Origin: Agapetus fuscipes
Lineage: Eukaryota; Arthropoda; Insecta; Trichoptera; Glossosomatidae
Direction of reading: 5' to 3'
Assembly: GCA_951799405.1 (NCBI GenBank)
Contig: OX637332.1
Location: 9,677,001-9,741,000 of the forward strand
DNA length: 64,000 bases
Shown here: one piece after another, positions 23,231 through 34,015 of the stretch
How the letters are laid out: each line of letters opens with the position of its first letter
How positions within the stretch are numbered: position 1 is the first letter of the stretch
The notes under the pieces: model-generated
Seen by the model: only the letters and a program-made list of their open reading frames with translations
Databases searched by the model: none
Told to the model about the DNA's origin: nothing
Translations under genes and position numbers: made by a program

Positions 23231-24497
23231 ATCGACCACCCATACTTTAAAAAATGGTTCACTTTGCAGATTTCAGCTGTGTTTCAGGGGAGGTTGGCAA
23301 GAGTTGCAGGGCTTATGTTCATTAGAGAATGGGTTTTTATGTTGTAAGTCCACATGGGCCATTTGTAAGCGCGAATTTTTACCTGTCTGCTTGTGGGAAT
23401 GCATTTAATATGAATCTCAAATGGTATGTATCTTTGCAACTTAGATTATAGAACTTAACAAAATAATTTCCTTGACTTATAGGTTAGTATGTGGCTGACC
23501 ACCCATACTGTAATTTACCATGAAAATTTTATCTCTGTTTGAGGAAAAGTCGGCAAGAGTTGCAGGGCTTATGTTCATTTGAGATTAGGTTTTTATTTTG
23601 TTAGTCCACATGGGGTATTTGTAAGCGCGAACTTATACATGTCTGCTTGTGGTAATGCATTTAATATGAATCTTAAATGGTATGTATCTTTGCAACTTAG
23701 ATTATAGAACTAAACAAAATAATTTCCATGACTAATAGGTTAGTATTTGGCTGACCACCCATACTGTAAGCAATGGTTCACCATGCAAATTTTATCTCTG
23801 TTTGAGGAAAAGTCGGCAAGAGTTGCAGGGCTAATGTTCATTTGAGATTAGGTTTTTATGTTGTAAGTCCACATGGGGCATTTGTAAGCGCGAACTTGTA
23901 CCTGTCTGCTTGTGGGAATGCATTTAATATGAATCTCAAATGGTATGTATCTTTGCAACTTAGATTATAGAACTAAACAAAATAATTTCCTTGACTAAAA
24001 GGTTAGTATGTGGCTGACCACCCATACTGTAAGCAATGGGTCATCATGCAAATTTTATCTCCGTTTGAGGAAAAGTCGGCAAGAGCTGCAGGGCTTATGT
24101 TCATTTGAGATTAGGTTTTTATGTTGTAAGTCCACATGGGCCATTTGTAAGCGCGAACTTGTACCTGTCTGCGTGTGGGAATGCATTTAATATGAATCTC
24201 AAATGGGATGTATCTTTGCAACTTAGATTATGTAAGGAAATACACAAAATAATTTCGTTGACTTATAGGTTGGTATGAGGCTGACCACCATACTTAAAAA
24301 AATGGTTTACTTTGCAAATTTCACCTTTGTTTCAGGGAAGGTTGGCAAGAGTTGCAGGGCTTATGTTCATTTGGAATGGGTTGTTATGTTGTAAGTACAC
24401 ATGCAGCATATGTAAGCCCGAACTTATACATGTCTGCTTGTAAGAATGCATGTAATATGAATCTCAAATGTTTTATATCTTTGCAACTTAGATTACA
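23228..24497 (+). repeat. Tandem array of five R1 repeats
   Basis: Five head-to-tail copies. The first lacks its 5' 20 bp; the others start at about 23467, 23724, 23987 and 24254, giving a period of 257-267 bp. The linker 'agaactaaacaaaataattt' between copies is conserved, so the array grew by duplication of a whole R1-plus-linker unit, not by independent insertions. The fifth copy is the most diverged. Confidence 0.85.
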
Positions 24498-25253
24498 GAT
24501 TTAAATCCATTTTTATTTTGTGTATTTTTTTTTTAATTCGCATGAAATAAAAGAAAAAAAAAAAAAAAAACTTTCACGTTTTGCCGCTAGACGTCAATTT
24601 ATTTCCATACATTTTCAGTATGAACAAATAGGTTTTTTGAAAGAAGTTTTCAGTAAGTTTTAAACACAAACGCGAAAGCTCGCAGCATTGCAGCATATAT
24701 ACAAAAAATAATTTTCCATAGATCAGGAATGTGTTTCCTCTGCTGTGATGGCATTAATTTTGAAGATCGAAAATGTAAGTGAACGACGACGGTCTGGAGT
24801 AATATAATATAATCTATACTTATAAAACCAAAAAAGCGTTCGTTGGTAATGCGATAAAATGGTGAAGGACTAAACGGTTTTGGCTGTCTTTCGTTTCAGA
24901 ATAAAGTACGTAATCTGGGAAGGGTTATAGCGTACAAAAAAGTTGATAAAATAACGCAGAACATGTTTTAATTAGTGAAATGCTGAACGTCGTTTTTATA
25001 TGATCATTTCCAACTTCATCTAATTGACAGATTTTTGTTCCATATTCAAATTTCATTAAATGTGTTCGGTTTGAAATATTGTAAGAGGTTAAGCAAAATC
25101 AAATTAATAAAATAAACTGGTAGGTACAAAATTTGAAAATGGAATAACAGATTTTATTCATCAACAGCCTTTACCAAACAGAACTCTTTTTTTAAAATTG
25201 GAATTTAGCTTTTCAACTGTCAAAGTCATGAAAAGCGTTCAAGGTTAAATAAA

Positions 25254-25510
25254 TAAGTCTTTAATCTCAGTTACAAATATATGCACACATTTAAGGTTCA
25301 TATTGAATGGATGCCCAAAAGGAAACACATGTTAGTTTGTGCATACACATAATGCATGTATATTTTCAAAATAAGACCCAACTGCAAATCCCAAATAACA
25401 ACGGTGCAATTTATGCTGACTTTACTTTAAACAGGCAGAAGTGAAACAATTTGTACACCAACTTACAAGTCGAGGACTTATAATCTAAGTTGCATAAAAA
25501 CATATGGTGG
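25254..25510 (-). repeat. Degenerate R1 pieces
   Basis: 25254-25400 retains 'taatctcagttacaaatata' and 'cacataatgcatgta'. A second scrap at 25475-25510 retains 'ataatctaagttgcata'. Confidence 0.5.
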
Positions 25511-25539
25511 CACTTTCAACATTTCTTAGATCCATCTAA

Positions 25540-25793
25540 TATAATCTAATCTAAGTTGCAAAGATATGTTACATTGGAGATTCACATTACACGCATTCTC
25601 ACAACCAGACACGTAAAGTTCGCGCTTGCACATGCCTCATGTGATCCTACAGCATAAAAACCAAATTTCAAATGGGCATACACCCTGCAACTCTTGCCAT
25701 CCTTCCCTGAAACAGGGGTGACATTGGCAAAGTGAACCATTTTTACAGCATGGGTGGTCAGCCGCATACCAACCTATAAGTCAAGGAACATAC
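25540..25793 (-). repeat. R1 repeat, full-length
   Basis: Tail taatataatctaatctaag at one end, 'cctataagtcaaggaac' at the other. Minimal divergence from the family consensus. Confidence 0.88.
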
Positions 25794-25817
25794 ACGACAA
25801 ATTACATTTCAAAACAT

Positions 25818-25995
25818 ATAATCTAAGTTGCAAAGATATTTTGTCATTTTAGACTCATATTAAATACATGCCCAAAAGTAAGCACATTGTAAGTACATGC
25901 TTACACATGCTTCATGTGTACATAAACTTTGAAACTCCTGCCACTTTCGCTGAAACCAGGGGGGCATTGGCAAAAGTGAACCAAGTTTTACTACA
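25818..25995 (-). repeat. R1 repeat, diverged
   Basis: 'ataatctaagttgcaaagat' to 'ggggggcattggcaaaagtg'; the element's 5' end is missing. Confidence 0.65.
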
Positions 25996-26033
25996 TACTC
26001 GATCTTCTAACTTAATATTCAACTTTCTATGTG

Positions 26034-26091
26034 GGATAACGCGGCAAGAAGTTACACTGTATGTGTAGCTTAGTTGCGTTTTTTTTTTTTA
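26034..26091 (+). mobile_element. SINE family A, 3' end fragment
   Basis: 'gggataacgcggcaagaag', 'gtgtagcttagttgcg' and a run of T mark the last 55 bp of the family. Confidence 0.65.
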
Positions 26092-26213
26092 TGTGTAAAC
26101 TTGAGCTCGAATCGTTCATACGAGGTAACAAATCAAAGCTAAAATGAACAAACTTAAGAAAATATGAAGTTTGTATCATTAATAAATTGTGAAAAAAGGA
26201 TTACATTTTTTCC

Positions 26214-26453
26214 GAATCTAAGTTGCAAAGGTATTGGGGATTCACAAAATATGCATTCTCACAAGCACACATGTATAAGTTCGCGCTTGCACATGCCACA
26301 TGTGAACCTACAATATTAAAACCCAAATCTCAAATAAACAAACACCCTACAACTCTGGCCGACCTTTTCTGAAACAGGAGTGATATTGGCAAAGTGAACC
26401 ATTTTTTACAGCATGAGTGGTCAGCCGCATACCAACCTATAAGTTAAGGAGCA
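26214..26453 (-). repeat. R1 repeat, full-length
   Basis: 'gaatctaagttgcaaaggta' to 'aacctataagttaaggagc'. Confidence 0.85.
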
Positions 26454-26463
26454 TAAACACAAT

Positions 26464-26713
26464 GATCTAAATCTAAGTTGCAAAGATATGTATCATTTGA
26501 GATTCACATTGAATGCATTCCCACAAGCAGACATGATTAATTGCACACTAACACATGCCACATGTGGACCTACAATATGAAAACCTAATCCGAAATAAAC
26601 ATAAGCCCCACAACTCTTGCCGACCTTCCCTGAAACAGGTGTGCCATTGGCAAAGTGAATCATTTTCTGCAGCATGGGTGGTCAGCCGCAAACCAACCTA
26701 TAAGTCAAGGAAC
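26464..26713 (-). repeat. R1 repeat, full-length
   Basis: 'atctaaatctaagttgcaaa' to 'acctataagtcaaggaac'. It is 10 bp from the previous copy and in the same orientation. Confidence 0.88.
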
Positions 26714-27600
26714 ATACACAATAAATTATGTTTTTAAAATCAATAAACAATAATATATATGGACATCCAAAACAATGATCTACCATCAATTATCTTATTG
26801 ATTTTACTTCTTCTAATATCAATTAATATGTATACGTACACTGTACATCAACGATTGCAACTAGCTTTATTTAAATAATCATTTAAAACCTATAAATGAT
26901 AATTTTATTATTTTTGAGATGTGCACAGAAAACGTTTCCTTCTGCCCAATAGAATGACAGCATTCTTTTATTGGTATTAAGCAATGAAATTATGCTTGAA
27001 ATACCAATTACAGTGTGAAAATGACAAAAGATATAAAGCTTTCATATACACCTCCTGAAATTTAAAAGGCTACAACATCTTTCATAACTGCAATCCATAG
27101 TAATTCAATATCTTTAAATGAGCCCAATTTCATTTTTACGCTCAATTGTTTTAAGTTATTGGGCGATGCCGTCTCACTATAATAGTTACAATGATCCCTT
27201 CAAAATAAGATTTCTTCGCTCATCTTTTCCATTTTCTGAAGAACAGCCATTCCCAAATTTACAAATCCACAAAACTATTGAATCTCATTTATAAAAATAA
27301 AGGCAGGATAAAATCTGCGGGGTCAGCTAGTAAAGGATATAAAACACGATAATGTGAGAGTTGTTTTAAATATTTCTAAAATCAATTTCCAGTTTTCATA
27401 AGACGCATTGGTACAGTACACATACAAAAATTGCTCATGTGAAATTACTTCTATGGAGATAAGATAAACAAGCACTAGGGGACTATTTGTTTAGTCGGAG
27501 AGTTATGATGTACTGGCTAGACCTCCTCTACTGTGTTGAAACATAAAAATGCTTTGGTATTGAAGAATTATATTTTGTACTCTTGAGCCTATTTTAAGCC
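26714..27600. other. Right part of Helitron-like element and flank
   Basis: No gene. Up to 27330 the sequence is probably Helitron body; beyond that nothing recognised. Confidence 0.35.
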
Positions 27601-27609
27601 ATGCTTCTC

Positions 27610-27652
27610 ACATGCTGAGTTAACGCTCTACCAATTGAGCTAAATACGATAT
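27610..27652 (-). repeat. tRNA-like SINE head fragment
   Basis: 'gctctaccaattgagctaaa' is the reverse complement of an A-box region (tagctcaattggtagagc). No B box or body follows. Confidence 0.4.
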
Positions 27653-27689
27653 CTATAATCTGCATAAGTAAGGTGAGAAGGACGCAAAC

Positions 27690-27785
27690 CAACTACTGCA
27701 GGTGACAGACTGGAAACCCGCAGCGGTAGACAGGAGGAGTTGGGGGCGAAGGCTGATGGAGGCCAATACTCTATGTGAGCTGTAG
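27690..27785 (+). pseudogene. LINE C-terminal fragment, second LINE family
   Basis: A frame reads DWKPAAVDRRSWGRRLMEA and then NTLCEL before a stop, matching the end of non-LTR reverse transcriptases and the copy at 17.45 kb. Confidence 0.45.
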
Positions 27786-27802
27786 GGACATCGAAGAAGA
27801 TA

Positions 27803-28206
27803 ATCTAAGTTGCAAATATATTAATATGTTGCACCAACTTAACTCTCGTAAGGACCTCGGTAAAATATTTCTTGGAATATGATGTACATCAGCTGATCTA
27901 CGTATATGCAACCATTTTTTTTTTAATTTTTTGGGAGAAATCACACTTAATTTTTATTCATGTCTGATTGTAGTTTGGTGCAGCAGGCCCTTAGGATTTA
28001 AATTAAATGTTTGCCCTCAAGTAGACACGTTTAAGTTTTCTCCTATATATGCCGCATGTGTACTCAAAAATTAAAAACCCAACTCGCATATGAACATAAA
28101 TCCTGCAACTCTCGCCGCGCTACCCTGACACAGGGGTGGCATGTGCAAAGTGAACATTTTTTTACAGTATGAGTAGTCAACCTCATGCTAAACTATTAGT
28201 CAAGGA
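27803..28206 (-). repeat. R1 repeat interrupted by about 160 bp
   Basis: The 3' end (gataatctaagttgcaaata, 27803) is separated from the rest (27990-28206, tttgccctcaagtagacac to ttagtcaagga) by unrelated sequence. An insertion or two separate copies would explain this. Confidence 0.6.
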
Positions 28207-28562
28207 TCTGGATGTATTGAAATCGTAGAACGCAATCTCTGAACGGATATTAGCATATACGTACGCCATTCAATGAAATGGCGGCATTTCGTATAGCGTT
28301 GAGGCGCATCGTAATCTGACTAACTCTACGATCTGCCTGCAACGCGTTTATATTAAAAGCTAACGTAGATTTAAATTTCAACGAGTCTTTGTTGAATCGT
28401 GAAATATTCAGATGACTTTGAATCGCATTTCTAGATGTGTTGAAAGTAAAAATATAGTGGATTTTGATTGTGGCGTTATGAAGTCTTTATACAAAAGCAT
28501 CGCCTGGAAAAACATTTTTTATTCATCTTCGCTCTTCTGGATACTCATTTTTTGTCTTTATG

Positions 28563-28806
28563 TATTCCTTGACTTATAGGTGGGTATGAGGCTGACCACC
28601 CATACTGTAAAAAATGGTTCACTTTGCCAATGTCACCCCTGTTTCAGGGAATGTCGGCAAGAGTTGCAGGGCTTATGTTCATTTGAGGTTTGGATTTTAT
28701 TTGTAAGTACACAATCAGCATTTGTAAGCGCGAACTACACGTGTTTGTTTGTGGGCATACATCTGAGAGCTTTGAATGAATATATCCTTGCAACTTAGAT
28801 TATAGA
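28563..28806 (+). repeat. R1 repeat, full-length
   Basis: 'ttccttgacttataggtggg' to 'gcaacttagattatagatg'. The internal CACCCCTGTTTCAGGG block is intact. Confidence 0.88.
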
Positions 28807-29700
28807 TGTAGATTTAAAGATGTATTGCGCAATAGAAGACTGGTTATCTAAAAAGCACGATCTAAGTATTGTTATATAAAAGCATTGCCTGAAAGAAAAT
28901 ATTTCGAATTCATCTACGCTCTTCTGGATACTCAGTTTTTGTCTTTAGATATAGCGCAATAGAAGGCCGGCTACTCAAAAGGCACGATCTAAGTGTTCAA
29001 CCGTGGTGCACCTTCAAAAAGTTAATTTTGTAGTAAAAACGCACAACCCCCCCTGGCATGACCACAATGCCAGAAAAATAATATTGAATAATATTGATAC
29101 TGAAGGGTTGCTTTCTGGGATCTGTTGCCGTGGGCTAATGAAAATGGCGCTTCTGGGCGTTTCACCCACGTCTGCGATGGATATCTTCAGTGTGAAGGGG
29201 TGTGATGACGATGATGTTGATGAAAGAATTCATCGTTGAGCAATCTACTCACTGCTGTGGTGTTAAAAAATTAGAGTTTAATTTTGGACTTTCATAACAT
29301 TATGTATGTAGTTTGTACGGTTGTTTGTCGTAGCAGAACGGATGTACACAACGCTCATGCACACAACACGCTATTACATCAAACGAAAAATGCTTTTAAT
29401 TCACTTAAAACATACAAAGCATAATTAGAGCCGAGCATTTGTAATAAATTAACATTTCTTTATGTTAATTTTTCATTTTACATAGTTACGTACTTACCTG
29501 CGTATGAAGCAATAGTGTGCACATTTGAGTGGCTCAAAATGCCTGCATCCCAAGTATAAAAAAGTTTTTTTTTTTTTAAACTAAGCCACGGCGTTTTTAA
29601 AAAAAAAGGTAAGCAAACTAAAACCGCGATTCTATTGAGCGTTTTAGATTCTAAACATTTTCGGTAAAACATAATTGTTATAGTTTGAACAAAAAGTGTT
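28807..29700. other. Unannotated intergenic stretch
   Basis: 'ctcttctggatactca-ttttgtctttagat' occurs at 28535 and again at 28920, showing that a local segment on both sides of the R1 copy is duplicated. Otherwise nothing recognised. Confidence 0.4.
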
Positions 29701-30010
29701 TCATAGTTGAGGGGATGTACTTCGAGTATAAAACATTGCATAAATCGAAAATTTAAGGAATATACGACTGTACACCTAGTGAGTGATTTAGTTCCTTTTC
29801 ATAATCTTTAAATCGTAATGATTGAGTTTGAACTTATAGTTGTATAGTTGAGGTACTGCAATCCGAGTATAAAACATTATGAAAGAAAATGTATGGAATA
29901 AACGACAGCACTTCTACTGATTGATTAACTTTGTGTATATTTTCTGTAGAACGCTATGATTGCGTATAGTTTTATAGTTGAGGTACTGAACTCTTGGTAG
30001 TATTTGAAAG
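29701..30010 (+). repeat. Three degenerate tandem copies, period 130-141 bp
   Basis: 'atagttgaggtactg-a' followed by 'gagtataaaacatt' starts near 29701, 29842 and 29972. Units contain 'ggaata-acgac'. Function unknown; resembles part of a repeated LTR or satellite unit. Confidence 0.55.
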
Positions 30011-30487
30011 TGTAAAATTGGCGCGTGAAAGTGAATGAGCCACACACTTTAATATGATTGTAATTAATTTGAAATATTACGCTGATTTCACACAAAAGCT
30101 AGCGGAGACATCGCCGCTGATGTGCGTTACTTAGTGCTCGCACTACGAGTATGTGCGACCAACACGGCCCGGCCATATAAACAACAACGGATCGTCTGGT
30201 TGTTGACCGACCATTGCACTTTTACACGCTCGCGTATTTCAAATTTGTCCTTTTACATCGGTGGCTCTCAAACTTGCTCAGCGTGTTTTTTTTTACAATG
30301 GTAGATAGATAGCACGTGCAGAGGACTCCAGGATCACCAGAACAGTCTTGGATGGTGCCCCCTCAGGTGTTAGACCACTCGGACGTCCTGGAGGGTTGTG
30401 GTGCGGGAGGCCCTGAGCCTTCAAGGCTTATGAGCCGAAGAAAGTTAAAGTAAAGTAGTAGATACTGAAAAAAAGTCTAAAGTCTTG

Positions 30488-30790
30488 TCAAATTCGAATG
30501 ATTAATTCAATGAGAACTTGGACTCATTCCTGTGCCAAACTGACCGTTTATGGAACAAGTTACCGGTATCTGTGTTTCCACCCCAATTTAACCTTGCCTT
30601 ATTCAAAACTAACATCAATAGCCACTTCCTTTCAGTGTCTCAAAACAAAGCCAACGCAACGCAACACGCACTACACCACTACGCAGCTAACAGCCCTACA
30701 ATAAAGGGTCAGGATATCAACCGCCACATCACCAACATCTCTGCGTCACAACAACAAGTGTCATGGACCACTAAAGTCTCTGAAATCTAA
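30488..30790 (+). pseudogene. Non-LTR retrotransposon reverse-transcriptase C-terminal fragment
   Basis: A frame reads RLWNKLPVSVFPPQFNLALF followed by KTNINSHF. LWN-LP-SVFP-FNL-FK is the conserved ending of many Jockey/CR1-type ORF2 proteins. The frame runs about 90 codons with no full domain. Only the 3' end of the element survives. Confidence 0.6.
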
Positions 30791-30867
30791 GAAGTCTCCC
30801 GCATAGGATTAATTTTTTACAAATAAATATCTGCAGTTAATAATTAATTAATCTATTTTCTAATTGG

Positions 30868-30980
30868 CAAAGATTTATTCTTTCATATTGAATGCATGTC
30901 CACAAACAGACACGTGTAAATTCGCGCTTACAAATGCTGCATGTGCACTTACAAATCAAAATCCAAACAAAGTGTAATTA
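30868..30980 (-). repeat. R1 repeat, partial
   Basis: 'attgaatgcatgtccacaaa' and 'attcgcgcttacaaatgc' identify the 3' half of the family. Confidence 0.65.
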
Positions 30981-31756
30981 TTGTTTACTTAAAGTTAATT
31001 ATAATGTCTAAATACATATAATTTGTCCAATACTTTCACTTTAAAGACGCTAAACTACTTATTATTGTAACAATACGCCCTTACAGTATTAAAAGCCGTC
31101 ATTAAAATCGGTGGTTCTGTAGAAACCTGCGTACGCATATAAAAATTGTCTCAGTCTTTATTAATTAAGAGTAATAGTTTGCAACTTCGTTTAAATACAT
31201 CAGCAAGGTTGGGAGTCGCTATTTTAGATGCTATCAAAATGAATTAATATACATTCTCTATTCTTATCATCTGGACGATTTTTCAAACTAATCACTTGAT
31301 TGTGTTTTGTTGCATATCTATGTATACCCATATTATACCGACTCCTAATTACATAGTTGGTACGTACATTATTTTCATAAGACTATCGATTTAATCATTT
31401 ACTAGTCATTTCGTGTTTGGAAGATTTCTTACTAGTATTAAATACTAGTAATAATTTTGACGATTAGGTATTATAGTTTCGCTTCCCTTACTTTTCTTAA
31501 TTAAGTTTTTAATGGTTTTTTTTGTTCTGACACAATAATAAATTAAAGATATGTGTGAATCGAGATATATAGTGCATTTCTCATAAACTACAACTTTTAT
31601 ACATTAGTTCTATGATTATTAGAGAATACCGAGAAAATTATAGCTTGATTAGAGTAGCGAAATCGTGATATAATAGGATAATATACAGAAGGCAGGCTAC
31701 TTCATTGTAGCTTGTATTAGAATGGTATATACAGATTGAATGTAAAGAAGCAAAAG
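30981..31756. other. AT-rich unannotated stretch
   Basis: No gene or named repeat seen. Confidence 0.4.
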
Positions 31757-31965
31757 GTAATCTAATCTCTAATCTAATCTAAGTTGCAAGGATATATTCA
31801 TTTAGAGCTCTCAAATGCATGCCCACAAACAAACACGTGTAGTTCGCGCTTACAAATGCTGAATGTTTACTTACAAATAAAATCCAAACCTCAAATGAAC
31901 ATAAGCCCTACAACTTTTGCCGACTTTCCCTGACACAGGGGTGACATTGGCAAAGTGAAAAAGTG
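31757..31965 (-). repeat. R1 repeat, 5' truncated, with tail
   Basis: Tail taatctaatctctaatctaa; truncated within the family at 'cattggcaaagtgaa'. Confidence 0.8.
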
Positions 31966-31974
31966 GTGGACATA

Positions 31975-32075
31975 AATTAACTAAGAGGGATATACAAGGA
32001 TAGGAACAAGTGGGCGCGTTTTGTAGAGGCTCTGGCCATCCCTAACGGAATGGCGACAAAGTTAAAGTTACAATA
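31975..32075 (+). pseudogene. LINE reverse-transcriptase C-terminal scrap
   Basis: A frame reads GIYKDRNKWARFVEALAIP and ends MATKLKLQ then stop, a typical KDR-KW-FVEAL ending. About 33 codons only. Confidence 0.45.
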
Positions 32076-32374
32076 GCGGGTAATTTGGGTGTGTGGAGTC
32101 AATGCCTCGTAGTAGAGTCCCTGCGGACTTGGGTGTGAAGTTATTTTACCGCATTATGTAAACTCGAGGGTAAGTCGACTCGCTATTGGGCGCCACGTCA
32201 TGGAAACTACGTTTGCGTTGCTTGCTCCAGACTTCACTAAACATACTTCTCTTTGCAAACCTTATTCCATCAACCCAAACCTTTTCTTTCAAACATACTT
32301 CAAATGTGAAAACAATGCTTCGACAAGTTTTTGCATTTTTTTCTGTTAGCTCCTACTTCACTTCTCATTTATGA

Positions 32375-32515
32375 ATAAGCGAATGAATGGGATATCCAGA
32401 CTCATAATAAAAGGAGAGCTTTTATGAAAAAGGTTATGACTCTGGGTGGAATGAAAGAAGTATGTAAGGATAGAAAAAAATGGCGGTTGATCTGTTATGT
32501 TGGCGGCTAAGACTT
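32375..32515 (+). pseudogene. LINE ORF end, same family as 3.9 kb
   Basis: 'aataaaaggagagct-tatg' then a frame with KVMTLGGMKEVCKDRKKW and RLICYVGG, stop. It matches 3890-4010 nearly base for base. The LTR element at 32560 inserted about 45 bp downstream; beyond it, at 36285, an R1 copy follows. Confidence 0.65.
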
Positions 32516-32559
32516 AAAAAAAAAAGTTAATTTCTATTGAAATATTTATTTGTAATTAG

Positions 32560-32821
32560 TGTGAGGGTTTTTCCTCTCTGTCCTGCTGATTGACACAATT
32601 AATAATTAACATACACACTTTAATATGTTTACTTTTATTTCTTTCACAATGTATACACAATAAACCACAGCACAATAATATTAATTATTCTTAATTACAC
32701 AGGCTTGTGGCTATCCCGCCAGGCAAGCTTTTTCTCCTTTCTGCATTCCTTTGTTTTCCTTTTCATTCAAATTCAAATCTCATGTTCCATTTTACCTAAC
32801 AAACAAATCCATCTCGTTACA
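32560..32821 (-). repeat. 3' LTR of the gypsy-type element
   Basis: 262 bp, near-identical to 35986-36247. On the plus strand it runs tgtgagggtttttcc to atctcgttaca. Confidence 0.92.
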
Positions 32822-32842
32822 ATACACCTCCTTCCTCTCATA
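32822..32842 (-). other. Polypurine tract
   Basis: The minus strand reads ATGAGAGGAAGGAGGTGTAT directly before the 3' LTR, the usual plus-strand primer site. Confidence 0.7.
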
Positions 32843-33466
32843 AAAAAAAAACATTCCCAATTTTTTTTTTTTCTTTTACAATGAGTAAATAATGTATCAT
32901 AATGCTCAGCCGGCGCCACATATTTTGTTTTATTTTAAGGATAAATTTCAAAAATATGAAAATAAAAAAAAAACCTGTTTCTGATACATTATTCAGTCAT
33001 TAATACCTTTTTTAACAATACCAATTATTTTCATACTAAAATTAATATATTTTTGTTTTTTTTTTAACACAAATTTCATATTCAATATTATAAACAAATA
33101 TTTGTTTTTTTTAAATACTTAATTCAACAATTCAAAATAATCAATAACAATACATAATAAACATTCACCAGTTTATTAATCAATTCATTAAAATAACTTT
33201 TTTTTTTTTTTTAAACATGTATCACATCTTTCCCAATATTTAAATTTATTTCAAATTTATTTTTCATTAATAAATTTATCAGTCCATCAATTTTTTTAAA
33301 AACTTTACCTTCATATGTAATACTTTGTTTAATTTATGTTTCATACCTTCATTCATGCAATGTTTCATAATTCATTCTTTCACTGATCACTTTTATATCA
33401 ACTTTCACCGTATCATGCATCACCTCAAATTTTTCATACACATGAAAATATGTTTTCTTTTTTTTG

Positions 33467-34015
33467 TTAATCTAATTTGATTATGTCCTTGATGTGATAT
33501 TTATTTATAACATTTGTGTCTATATCTTTTAATACATAGACTATCTTGCTAACTTTCTTTTCTATTCTGGCTTTGACAAATTTTGGAGCCAACTTTGTAC
33601 AGAAGTATTTCCCTGCATTTGATTGTATGAAATTTTTACGCCATACAATATCCCCTTGATCGTAGACACGATTTGATCTACCTTTATTATAATAATTTGC
33701 ATTTTTATTATATGCATCCCATAAATTTTCTGTTACAATTTTGTATAATGTGTTTAATTCCTTCATTTTATCTTTATGCATATCTCTATTTTTATCTAAA
33801 TCTTCCTTTGATTCTATTTCATCATTTACTATTTCACCATGAATTTCACCATTTAGTACAATCTCCCTACCTCTTGCTAATACATTAGGTGTGTATCCTG
33901 TTGCTAAATTGACTGTATTATTTATTATGCTTTGTACTGAATCTAAGAAAGTATCCCATTTTCTTTGTTCATTTTCAACAAAAATAGCTAATGTGTATCC
34001 TATTGTTCTATTATT
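33467..34015 (-). pseudogene. Integrase C-terminal remnant
   Basis: About 180 codons remain open. The upstream part reads ENEQRKWDTFLDSVQ and TGYTPNVLARGRE, the end of the integrase core. The rest, KGRSNRVYDQGDIVWRKNF, KLAPKFVKARIEKK and HIKDIIKL, is the C-terminal domain typical of Ty3/gypsy integrases. No catalytic DDE residues remain because the region before it is deleted. Its frame overlaps the end of gag-protease, placing the deletion junction near 34000. Confidence 0.8.

Larger units (their letters stand above)
24813..27330 (+). mobile_element. Possible non-autonomous Helitron, 2.5 kb
   Basis: The left end begins TCTATACTTATAAAACC after an A; the right end is gcggggtcagCTAG followed by T. 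TC at the 5' end, CTAG at the 3' end and insertion between A and T are Helitron hallmarks. The right end lacks a strong hairpin. No Rep/helicase coding remains. The interior holds a run of minus-strand R1 copies, inserted later. Boundaries are inferred from the termini only. Confidence 0.4.
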
